This document shows, piece after piece, positions 17,218 through 23,586 of a stretch of DNA of 64,000 nucleotides (its first letter is position 1; each line of letters begins with the position of its first letter). Below the pieces are notes generated by a model. It saw only the letters and a list, made by a program, of their open reading frames with translations. It was not told the DNA's origin and did no database searches. Source of the DNA: Lutispora sp003527145 (GTDB lineage Bacteria > Bacillota > Clostridia > Lutisporales > Lutisporaceae). The position numbers and the translations under genes were made by a program. The DNA is taken from contig JASBZB010000022.1 of NCBI GenBank assembly GCA_029983695.1, forward strand, positions 13,520-77,519, read 5' to 3'.

Positions 17218-17259
17218 TACAATGAGTTAGTTGACTTGTCAACTAACTCATTGTAAAAT
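17218..17259 (+). promoter_or_regulatory. MarR-type operator overlapping the marR promoter
   Basis: Perfect inverted repeat with 18-base arms (17218-17235 and 17238-17255) and a 2-base centre; its core TAGTTGAC-TT-GTCAACTA is like known MarR-family sites. The promoter TTGACT (17231-17236), 17-base spacer and TAAAAT (17254-17259) lies within it. The predicted start point is only about 10 bases before ATG 17276. A bound regulator would block RNA polymerase, implying self-repression. Confidence 0.9.
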
Positions 17260-17275
17260 AAACATGGTGATAAAA

Positions 17276-17707
17276 ATGAATAACATGTACGAAGAATTTG
17301 GAAGATGGATATCTATATTGTATAGGCAGTTTCAGATATATATAAATAATGAATTGAAGGACTTAGGTATAACATCGGCTGAATATATATATTTGATAAA
17401 GCTCTATGAAAACAAGGAATTGACCCAAGAGAATTTAGCCGAAATATATTATATTGATAAGGCAGCCATAACAAGAAGTATAAAGAGCCTTGAAGATAAA
17501 GGCTATATAATGAGAATAAAAAATGAAAGGGACAAAAGATCCTATCGAATACAAGTCACAGAAAAGGCATTAAAGACTAAACACAGAATATATGATGCAT
17601 TAAAATCTTGGGATGATTTGATCTCATTGGATGTAAGCGATGAAGAATTAAAAATGGTATCCCATATTATAAGGACTATGTCGCTAAAGGCATTGAATAG
17701 AGATTAG
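17276..17707 (+). CDS. MarR-family transcriptional regulator
   Basis: 143-residue winged-helix regulator. Seen: N-terminal dimerisation helix (FGRWISILYRQFQIYI), the winged helix with LTQENLAEIYYIDKAAITRSIKSLEDKGYI as recognition segment followed by the basic wing IKNERDKRSYRI, and a C-terminal helix. I choose ATG 17276 since GGTGA lies five bases upstream; an earlier in-frame start would lie in the operator. It is followed by a DUF2798-like membrane gene with a gap of 17 bp, so the two form an operon controlled by the palindrome upstream. The effector is unknown. Confidence 0.93.
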   Translation: MNNMYEEFGRWISILYRQFQIYINNELKDLGITSAEYIYLIKLYENKELTQENLAEIYYIDKAAITRSIKSLEDKGYIMRIKNERDKRSYRIQVTEKALKTKHRIYDALKSWDDLISLDVSDEELKMVSHIIRTMSLKALNRD

Positions 17708-17724
17708 CAAAGGGAGATGATTTT

Positions 17725-17952
17725 GTGAAGATAAATAAGAAATATAGGGGAATTGTATTTTCATGTCTTGCAGCTGTATTTATATCTGTACCAATCGCTT
17801 TTTTTATGGTGATAATGAATTATGGATTTAGAGCAGGTTTTTTCATAGCGTTTTTAAAGTCTTCATTGGCAGGCACTGCCATTTCTGTGCCATTGGCTAA
17901 TATATTTATCCCAATGGCAGAAAAGATAGTAAATAAGATAGTAGAGAAATAG
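17725..17952 (+). CDS. Small DUF2798-like membrane protein
   Basis: 75 residues with two transmembrane segments (about 9-29 and 38-62) and short charged ends; resembles the DUF2798 family, members of which often sit next to MarR or TetR regulators. GTG start at 17725 after AAGGGAGATG. Function unknown; the operon context suggests a MarR-controlled membrane component such as a stress or efflux accessory (inference). Confidence 0.7.
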   Translation: MKINKKYRGIVFSCLAAVFISVPIAFFMVIMNYGFRAGFFIAFLKSSLAGTAISVPLANIFIPMAEKIVNKIVEK

Positions 17953-17978
17953 CAGGCCCATTTAAACTCTATCTTAGC

Positions 17979-18008
17979 ACTCGAAAGAAAAGATAACTGA
18001 AATAATTT
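17979..18008 (+). repeat. Short Rpn-family fragment
   Basis: About 30 bases matching the segment around codon 45 of the full copies (CTCGAA...GAAAAGATAACTGAAATAATT). Flanks are unrelated. Confidence 0.6.
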
Positions 18009-18038
18009 GGAGTGTCTTACGAACTGTGTAAGGGGCCT

Positions 18039-18055
18039 GGGGGGCGGCGCCCCCC
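18039..18055. repeat. GC-rich palindrome between convergent genes
   Basis: GGGGGGC-ggc-GCCCCCC in an otherwise AT-rich region, inside a 35-base run of nearly pure G/C. It sits just past the end of the aminopeptidase gene and could end transcription from either side, but lacks a T tail. A related word (CCCCGGGGTCTGGGGC) occurs near 35085 in the IS21-remnant region. Confidence 0.45.
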
Positions 18056-18065
18056 GCCCGCAGGG

Positions 18066-19364
18066 TTACTTATAAAACTCTTCAAAGCTTTTGGTTACAT
18101 AGGTGTGGTCAGACACACCTCCCAGCTCTCTGGCAGAATGCATGGCCAATACAGGGGTTCCCATATCTACGCATTTGATATCCAGGTGTGAAGATGATAT
18201 GGGACCTATTGTGCTCCCTCCCCTTTCATCGGATCGATTTACAAACCACTGATAAGGAACATTTGCATTGGAGCATATCTGAGCATATATTGATGAAGAA
18301 TTGCTGTCTGTAGTATATCTCATATTGGCGCTTACTTTAATGACAGGGCCTTTGTTAATAAGGGGCCTGTTTTGTGGATCATGCTTCTCGCCTACGTTTG
18401 GATGAACAGCATGGGCTAAATCTGCGGATATCATAAAGGACCTGGAAATAGCTCTAAAAAAGTCTTCTCTATCCCCGCCGGTTGATAATACTATTCTCTC
18501 CAAAATGTTAGAAAGCAGTTGAGAATCCGCACCCTGTTTGGTAGTACTTCCAACCTCTTCATTATCAAAGCACACCATTATATTGGTAGATTTAGACTCA
18601 GAGCACTTTGCAATAGCTGTTATTCCTGCATGCACCATAGCAAGATCATCAAGCCTTGGAGATGATATGAATTCATCATTTAGACCCATTATTGTTCCCT
18701 TTTCAAATTCATATAGGAACAAATCAAAATCAATTATATCTGAAGGATCAACCCTAGCTTCCTTGGCAATGGTATTTAATAAATAATTACCTTTTTCCAT
18801 CTTTTCATTGATAAGCGCCATAAGAGGCAGCATATCCTTTTGCTTATTCAGCTCCACTCCCAAATTCATATCCCTATTCATGTGTATTGCAAGATTTGGA
18901 ATTATCATAATAGGTTTTCTAATATTTATCAGCTTGATAATGGGGGAAAATACATCATCACCTTTTATTGCCACTCTTCCTGCAACTGACAAGGGCCTGT
19001 CCATCCATGTGCTAAGTATTGGCCCACCATAGGTTTCAGTATTTAACTTAACATAATGATTCTCAGCTATCATCTCCGCTGCAGGCTTTATCCTAAATGT
19101 AGGTGAATCAGTATGAGCTCCAATTATCCTGAAGCCTTCCTCTTCAACCTTACTATCACCTGCCACAAAAGCAGTCAAGGCAGAATGATTTTTTATCACA
19201 TAGTATCTTCCGCCTTTTTTCAGCTCCCATCTGATTTCTTCCTCTAATTCGGTAAAGCCATGACTATCAAGTATCTTTTTGACGCTATCAACAGCATGAA
19301 ATGATGAGGGGCTTTCATATATAAAATCTAAAAGCTCCTTTGCAAAATTTAATTCTTCACTCAT
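18066..19364 (-). CDS. apeB: M18-family zinc aminopeptidase
   Basis: About 432-residue cytosolic metallo-aminopeptidase that removes N-terminal (often acidic) residues from peptides. Metal and catalytic motifs are present: GAHTDSPTFRIKP near residue 80 (metal His/Asp), FDNEEVGSTT with the catalytic Glu pair, DLAHAVHPN, and near the C-terminus MHSARELGGVSD with the last metal His. Length fits family M18. I choose ATG 19364 (MSEELNF), preceded by GGGAGAG at proper distance; an in-frame TTG six bases earlier is too close to it. Confidence 0.95.
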   Translation of the reverse strand: MSEELNFAKELLDFIYESPSSFHAVDSVKKILDSHGFTELEEEIRWELKKGGRYYVIKNHSALTAFVAGDSKVEEEGFRIIGAHTDSPTFRIKPAAEMIAENHYVKLNTETYGGPILSTWMDRPLSVAGRVAIKGDDVFSPIIKLINIRKPIMIIPNLAIHMNRDMNLGVELNKQKDMLPLMALINEKMEKGNYLLNTIAKEARVDPSDIIDFDLFLYEFEKGTIMGLNDEFISSPRLDDLAMVHAGITAIAKCSESKSTNIMVCFDNEEVGSTTKQGADSQLLSNILERIVLSTGGDREDFFRAISRSFMISADLAHAVHPNVGEKHDPQNRPLINKGPVIKVSANMRYTTDSNSSSIYAQICSNANVPYQWFVNRSDERGGSTIGPISSSHLDIKCVDMGTPVLAMHSARELGGVSDHTYVTKSFEEFYK

Positions 19365-19436
19365 TTGCAACTCTCCCTTTTTAAATTATATTTATAGTAT
19401 ATAGCAAAATTACCTAACATCCCAAGGTCAAAAACT

Positions 19437-19625
19437 ATGGCTTTTATGGCTAAGCTCATTATAGAAGCTCTATTGACAGTAGAATTATCTGAAAAGATTT
19501 TAAAGAAGGAAGTTGCTTATTATAAAGAGATCATATCTCCAATTTCCGAATATGATAAACTATATAAATCCCAGCTATTAGAAACAGCTATAGAATACAT
19601 TAATATTGTTAATCCTATTTTCTAC
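19437..19625 (+). other. Unrecognised open frame, possible gene remnant
   Basis: An open frame of about 60 residues (MAFMAKLIIEALL..., then a lysine- and isoleucine-rich helical stretch) runs from 19437 and then continues into the antisense of the VanZ gene, where it stops resembling protein. No ribosome site and no family recognised. The helical composition suggests a 5' fragment of a lost gene, not a working one. Confidence 0.25.
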
Positions 19626-20115
19626 CAGGCTTTACCATTGAGCCCAGCCTATAAATGCCCATGCCCAATATGGCTCCTCCGGAATCACGCAGCACATCGA
19701 TCAAGCCCGGGCCTCTGCCCGGCACAAAATACTGATGCATCTCATCAGAAACAGCATAGGAAAAGCAGAGCAGAAAGGAGTAAAGCCATAGCCTAGAAGC
19801 CTTTGAGCCGCTTCTTTTGAAGGCGTTGACAGCAAATATCGCCAGAACAAAATATTCAGTGACATGGCCCAGCTTCCTCACATAGTGGTTAAAGCGTCCT
19901 ATCCATGTCTGCAACGTGCTGGTCTCAATATCCAACGGATATATGCTGTTTACTGCCTTGATGATGACCTTTGTTGCTTCTATGCTCATGCCATTGGACA
20001 CCTCCGCCGGCTGAGCAGACATATAAAATATAAAGGCCATCCATAGGATTACCATGAGCCATGCTATAAACATGCCGGCCTTATTTCTTTGCTTCATGCT
20101 TTGTTTCACATCCAA
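19615..20115 (-). CDS. VanZ-like membrane protein
   Basis: 166-residue protein with about four hydrophobic segments and the VanZ family pattern: first helix MFIAWLMVILWMAFIFYMSAQ with the SxQP motif, HYVRKLGHVTEYFVLA in the middle (conserved His/Glu), and the SDEMHQYFVPGRGPGLIDVLRDSGGA motif near the end. VanZ homologues occur widely in Firmicutes; only some confer teicoplanin tolerance, so no resistance should be assumed. The start is a TTG at 20115 or an ATG at 20097. It is 21 bp downstream of the CGNR gene, probably co-transcribed. Confidence 0.88.
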   Translation of the reverse strand: MDVKQSMKQRNKAGMFIAWLMVILWMAFIFYMSAQPAEVSNGMSIEATKVIIKAVNSIYPLDIETSTLQTWIGRFNHYVRKLGHVTEYFVLAIFAVNAFKRSGSKASRLWLYSFLLCFSYAVSDEMHQYFVPGRGPGLIDVLRDSGGAILGMGIYRLGSMVKPGRK

Positions 20116-20136
20116 TTCTTTATCTGCTGCGTTGGC

Positions 20137-20697
20137 CTAAACCTCTGTATCCGCAAGCTTATCCTTTCTTTTTCTTTCCCTGAATCTGCGCACCTTCATC
20201 AGATTCCTGCAGCTGTCATCGCACCAGCGCCCTGAGCGATTCTTGGTTTTATCATAGAATATCCATCCGCACTGGGGGTTCTCGCAATATCTTATTCTTT
20301 CTACTTCATGATTGCTGATCAGATCGATAAAAGACTCTGCAATCTCCGATTTCACCCAGATCCAGCCCTGATTTACAGGAACCTTCTCCAACATGTATCC
20401 ATCTTCAGTATTAACAATTCTTCTACTGTAAATACCCGAGGAAAGATAATGATTCAATGATCCTATCGCTTTGGGAGATAGTTTCCCATCATCTCTCACA
20501 GAAGCAAGGGCATCAGCCAAAAGCCCTCTAAGCCGTATCAATTCTGCTAATTCCTCTGAATCAGGCATATCTATAGCTTCCATCATCCATTTTCCCGTGA
20601 AAGAAGCAATCCATTCAGGATTGGCAAGGGCCTCGCCATATTCTCTATGCCTGCTGTACCAGGCACTATTTATAAAATCAATGCATATAAAATCCAC
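20137..20697 (-). CDS. CGNR zinc-finger (ABATE-type) protein
   Basis: 186-residue probable regulator. The N-terminal ABATE-like domain includes FICIDFINSAWYSR; the C-terminal zinc finger reads CENPQCGWIFYDKTKNR followed by RWCDDSCRNLMKVRRFRER, with four cysteines in CGNR-finger spacing (the name-giving CGNR is CRNL here). Such proteins are taken to be stress-response DNA-binding regulators. The promoter is shared head-to-head with the gene at 20807 and contains repeated GTTACA/TGTAAC words that could be its own binding sites. Confidence 0.88.
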   Translation of the reverse strand: MDFICIDFINSAWYSRHREYGEALANPEWIASFTGKWMMEAIDMPDSEELAELIRLRGLLADALASVRDDGKLSPKAIGSLNHYLSSGIYSRRIVNTEDGYMLEKVPVNQGWIWVKSEIAESFIDLISNHEVERIRYCENPQCGWIFYDKTKNRSGRWCDDSCRNLMKVRRFRERKRKDKLADTEV

Positions 20698-20720
20698 TTC
20701 GTAACCTCCTATAAAGAGTA

Positions 20721-20792
20721 TTGACAGTTACATATGCTTATGTTATTTTAATTATAACATTGTAACCGTTTAAAATCAAAAGAGAGGTTACA
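20721..20792. promoter_or_regulatory. Divergent promoters with GTTACA/TGTAAC words
   Basis: Plus-strand promoter: TTGACA 20721-20726, 17-base spacer, TATTTT 20744-20749, serving the gene at 20807. Minus-strand promoter: TTGATT (20774-20779), 17-base spacer, TATAAT (20751-20756), serving the CGNR gene. GTTACA at 20727, TGTAAC at 20761 and GTTACA at 20787 flank and overlap both. This is a likely operator array for one regulator. Confidence 0.72.
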
Positions 20793-20806
20793 AAAAGGGG
20801 GTTATT

Positions 20807-21196
20807 ATGAATAGTTTGTTGGAGAAGATCAGAACCCGCTTCGATGGATACGGCATGAAATTGAGAACCGTGCATATAAGACATGTTTCTGAGTTAAAAG
20901 ATGAGATACTGCATATGCACAAATCAGGAATATTTGATGAAAAGTTTTTTGAGGAGAACCTGGACTGGATAAATTCCGATCCTAAATGCAGTATTCCAGA
21001 TCCAAAGACAGTAATAATAGCTGCTTCACCCCAATTGATGACAAAGACATATTTTGACTACAGCGGAAAAACCTTCGAAATTACAATACCTCCTGCATAT
21101 GTTTATAAAAATATGCTGCATATCTCAGAAAAATTGCTTAAAGAAATTATATCAGCCTTGGGGTTCAGCGTCGAGAAAGGCGCATCCCTACAGTAA
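20807..21196 (+). pseudogene. Truncated iron-sulfur (COG1600-like) protein
   Basis: 129 residues that look like the N-terminal domain of QueG/COG1600-like ferredoxin-domain proteins, which are normally about twice as long: VHIRHVSELKDEI, then the family-like PDPKTVIIAASPQ and FEITIPPAYVYK segments. The cysteine-rich C-terminal half is missing; instead the frame stops, and a decayed Rpn promoter begins about 30 bases later. It starts at ATG 20807 after AAAAAGGGGG. Truncation by an Rpn-family element is the simplest reading. The family assignment is moderate. Confidence 0.55.
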
Positions 21197-21224
21197 ATTG
21201 ATGCCATCTGTCTTGACAAGCTCA

Positions 21225-21330
21225 TTTACACCTTTTCCAATTATTGATATAATGCAATTAACAAAATAATCTGAAAAAGCTTAGTAATAAACATAATGGA
21301 TTTCGGCATAATAAAAGCGATGAGGCCCTT
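21225..21330 (+). pseudogene. Rpn element remnant downstream of truncated gene
   Basis: Carries the family promoter (TTTACA...TATAAT with a TCC for TGG change in the spacer), then a jump to an internal gene segment (TAGTAATAAACATAATGGATTTCG), and fades by about 21330. No coding capacity remains. Confidence 0.75.
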
Positions 21331-21399
21331 TTTTGACAATCTGATTTTAGCTTTAGTGATAAAACCTACTCTATTTATAATTGATTGGAGGATGAGAAC

Positions 21400-21774
21400 A
21401 TGCCAGCTTTTCCAAATCCTTTTCAAGGGAAAAACGAACACAAACTTACAAAGGAAGAACTTATTCAGGCCGTCCGTCTGGATATCGCAGGCGAACTTGA
21501 GGCTATTTATCTGTATGATGCCCACGTCCGGGCAACGGACAACGAGGTTGCAAAAAAGATAATCGCGGATATCCGTGATGAGGAAAAGGCTCATGTCGGC
21601 GAACTGATGACACTGCTTAAGCTCCTCGATCCGGTGGAAGCCGAACTGTTTGCATCGGGCGAAGCGGAAGGCCACGAGATGCTGAGTGAGCTTGGGATCA
21701 CCGCCTCGGCGGAAAATCCGTCCGACAGCCCTTCGGAGCCCGAAACCGTAGGAAGCATGATCGATAAAGCATAG
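21400..21774 (+). CDS. Encapsulated ferritin-like protein (EncFtn)
   Basis: 124-residue two-helix ferritin-like protein, the kind packed inside encapsulin shells, where it oxidises Fe(II) for storage. The ferroxidase residues stand at the positions known for this family: Glu32 in DIAGELEAIYLYDAH, Glu62 and His65 in RDEEKAHVGEL. The acidic, proline-rich tail ends ETVGSMIDKA, resembling the encapsulin cargo-loading peptide core (VGS-hydrophobic). ATG 21400 follows GGAGGATG. GC content and codon choice (GCC, GGC, CCG, CTG) are clearly higher in GC than the neighbours, suggesting transfer. The next gene is the remains of the matching shell. Confidence 0.92.
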   Translation: MPAFPNPFQGKNEHKLTKEELIQAVRLDIAGELEAIYLYDAHVRATDNEVAKKIIADIRDEEKAHVGELMTLLKLLDPVEAELFASGEAEGHEMLSELGITASAENPSDSPSEPETVGSMIDKA

Positions 21775-21793
21775 GAACTTAAACGAAAAAGGA

Positions 21794-22159
21794 TTGGAGC
21801 GCCGACGAGATATTGCAGCCGGGATCGCCTATCTGGTGGAGAATGGCATTTACGGGACCTATGCCCTTGCGTTAAGCCCGGACCTCTATATGCAGATGCA
21901 GAGGCTGCAGCCCGGAACCGGACTTTTGGAAATCGATCGGGTTGCCAAGTTGGTGAACGGCCGCCTCTATCAATCTCCGGTTTTAGGAAGGGGCAAGGCA
22001 GTGCTTGTGGGCTCCGATGAAAAGAATATGGACCTTGTGATCGGCCAGGATATGGCAGCTGCCTATCTGGAGCAAAAGGATCTCAACCACGTTTTCCGCG
22101 TGCTCGAAACCGTTTTGCTCAGGATCAAACGAAAACAGGCTATCGTCATTTTCGAATAA
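21794..22159 (+). pseudogene. Encapsulin shell protein, N-terminal half missing
   Basis: 121 residues corresponding to the C-terminal part of a family-1 encapsulin (normally about 265 residues): DIAAGIAYLVENGIYGTYAL, ALSPDLYMQMQ, KLVNGRLYQSPVL, the IGQDMAAAYLEQ segment and the final strand. Only 19 bases separate the ferritin stop from its first possible codon (a TTG at 21794 without a proper ribosome site), so the E-loop and N-terminal arm are absent. The junction area also reads DWSADEI in another frame, hinting at a frameshift besides the deletion. A shell cannot be expected from this fragment alone. Confidence 0.85.
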
Positions 22160-22169
22160 TCAAAGCTAT

Positions 22170-22224
22170 ATATAAAAATCAAGAGAATCCCTTAAATCAA
22201 AAGGGATTCTCTTGATTTTTATAT
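22170..22224. terminator. Bidirectional terminator
   Basis: Perfect 24-base arms (22170-22193 and 22201-22224) with a 7-base loop; T-rich on either strand at the outer ends. It closes the encapsulin genes on the plus strand and the small cysteine protein on the minus strand. Confidence 0.88.
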
Positions 22225-22245
22225 GTGGTTAACCCCCTGGTTTCT

Positions 22246-22461
22246 TTATCCTTTATGACATAATGGACAGCATATAGCACAGCCGTCAGCATCGCTATAT
22301 TTTTCCTTTGCTTTTCTCACAGCGTCATGACAATTATCATAGTTTCCTAAGTATGATTTATTGATTATATTTAATTCTTTTGCATGCTCCTCAGTATGAA
22401 CTTCATGGTGCCATCCAGGATTTCTAGTCTGATCATTATTTACATAATAATATTTATACAC
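22246..22461 (-). CDS. Small cysteine-rich protein of unknown function
   Basis: 71 residues from GTG 22461, which follows AAAGGGTGAT at good spacing; an ATG 18 bases earlier overlaps that site. An aromatic start (YKYYYVNND) is followed by HHEVHTEEH, a helix with YDNCHDAVRKAKEKY, and a cysteine cluster GCAICCPLCHKG at the end that could bind metal. It resembles small uncharacterised bacterial proteins of similar length that carry the same DNCH and CxxCCxxCH pattern. No function is known to me. Confidence 0.65.
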   Translation of the reverse strand: MYKYYYVNNDQTRNPGWHHEVHTEEHAKELNIINKSYLGNYDNCHDAVRKAKEKYSDADGCAICCPLCHKG

Positions 22462-22479
22462 AATATCACCCTTTCCCAT

Positions 22480-22866
22480 TGATTAAAAACTTTTTAACTC
22501 TATTATCTCTTCTAGAAAGTTAATCATATGTTTGAGCAATCATAACCTCATCACTCCCATATAATTATTTAAATTGTGTATATAGATTATTGCACAGTTT
22601 TATAAGCTTTCCTAAATAATCAACAACAATTAAGCCGCTCTTCCCTTTCTCAATTTGTTTACACCATATAAAATAATAATTATTGAATAATCCCACAATG
22701 ACAATATTCTCCTTAAATTTATAAAATCCTCTTTAAATATACCAAAATTAACATTTTTTATATCTATGCCTGCATCGTTCGTAACAATTTTATTATTTAA
22801 ACTGTCTACCATAAAGCTTTCTATTGCCTTTCCTCTTACCTTTGGTATAAGTATTTCATTCGTTTC
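22480..22866. other. Intergenic stretch with possible gene remnant
   Basis: On the minus strand an open frame from about 22870 to 22630 reads QETNEILIPKVRGKAIESF and continues for about 50 residues as plausible protein, but it has no start codon of its own before it enters the antisense of the toxin gene promoter. I do not recognise a family. It is likely the 3' end of a deleted gene. The rest is AT-rich spacer. Confidence 0.35.
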
Positions 22867-22895
22867 TTGACGGACCCTATTTAATAGGGTAAAAT
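22867..22895 (+). promoter_or_regulatory. Toxin-antitoxin promoter with operator in the spacer
   Basis: TTGACG (22867-22872), exactly 17 bases, TAAAAT (22890-22895). The spacer is almost entirely the palindrome ACCCTAT-TTA-ATAGGGT (22874-22890). A bound antitoxin would occlude RNA polymerase, the usual conditional autoregulation of such loci. Confidence 0.85.
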
Positions 22896-22920
22896 AGTAA
22901 TAGAAAGACAGGTGGACCAC

Positions 22921-23280
22921 ATGTACAGAACTTTTGTGCTGACTGCTGAGTTTGATAAGCAATGGAGAAGCATGAACTTAACCGATGATGATTTGAGGGC
23001 ACTTGAAGAGGAAATATTGGAAAACCCGAAGATCGGAGTGGTTATGAAAGGAACCGGAAGGCTCAGGAAAATGCGCTTTGCTTTTGAAGGTAGAGGAAAA
23101 AGCAGAAGTATTCGTGTTACTTATGTGGATTTTGTCAACTATGCAACTGTATATCTGATTTATGCATATCCTAAAAGGGAAAAGGATAATCTAAGCAAAG
23201 AAGAGAGAAATGAAATAAAAAAATTGATTGAAGGCATTGAAAAGGCTTTGGATAGGAGGTATCTTTATGAGCGTATATGA
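22921..23280 (+). CDS. RelE/HigB-like toxin
   Basis: 119-residue member of the RelE/HigB superfamily of ribosome-dependent mRNA endonucleases. The pattern fits HigB-type proteins: TFVLTAEFDKQWRSM at the start, DLRALEEEILENPKIGVVMKGTGRLRKMRF in the middle, then the basic strand SRSIRVTYVDF and YLIYAYPKREKDNL near the end. ATG 22921 follows AGGTGG with five bases between. Its last 14 bases overlap the antitoxin gene. Toxin-first order is usual for higBA. Confidence 0.9.
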   Translation: MYRTFVLTAEFDKQWRSMNLTDDDLRALEEEILENPKIGVVMKGTGRLRKMRFAFEGRGKSRSIRVTYVDFVNYATVYLIYAYPKREKDNLSKEERNEIKKLIEGIEKALDRRYLYERI

Positions 23281-23578
23281 TGGAATTATGAAGGGCTTAA
23301 ATGAAGCTTTAGAGCACGCAGAAGGCAATCGTGAATTGCGCACTAATATGCTTTATATTGAGCCAGTTCGAGAATATAAAGCAGAGGAAATAAAGAAAAT
23401 AAGGAATGACCTTGGGATGACACAAGCGTTTTTTGCCCGTTTTATGGGAGTATCCCCCAAAACTATTGAGGCATGGGAAGCAGGCCGAAATATGCCGGAC
23501 GGTCCGGCCAGGCGTATCCTCTCCATGATTCAGGCCGACCCTATGTTACCGGAGCGTTACAACATTATTGCCAGATAA
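23267..23578 (+). CDS. HigA/Xre-type antitoxin
   Basis: 103-residue antitoxin with a helix-turn-helix: AEEIKKIRNDLGMTQAFFAR then FMGVSPKTIEAWEAGRNMPDG (about 52-92). ATG 23267 follows TAGGAGGTAT and lies within the toxin gene's end, giving translational coupling. It should bind the palindrome at 22874-22890 with the toxin to repress the pair. Confidence 0.92.
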   Translation: MSVYDGIMKGLNEALEHAEGNRELRTNMLYIEPVREYKAEEIKKIRNDLGMTQAFFARFMGVSPKTIEAWEAGRNMPDGPARRILSMIQADPMLPERYNIIAR

Positions 23579-23586
23579 ATAATAGA

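Noticed and set aside
19615..20115. Vancomycin-resistance locus
   Set aside because: Only a VanZ-like gene is present, without vanHAX or the VanRS regulators; VanZ homologues are common and usually unrelated to resistance.
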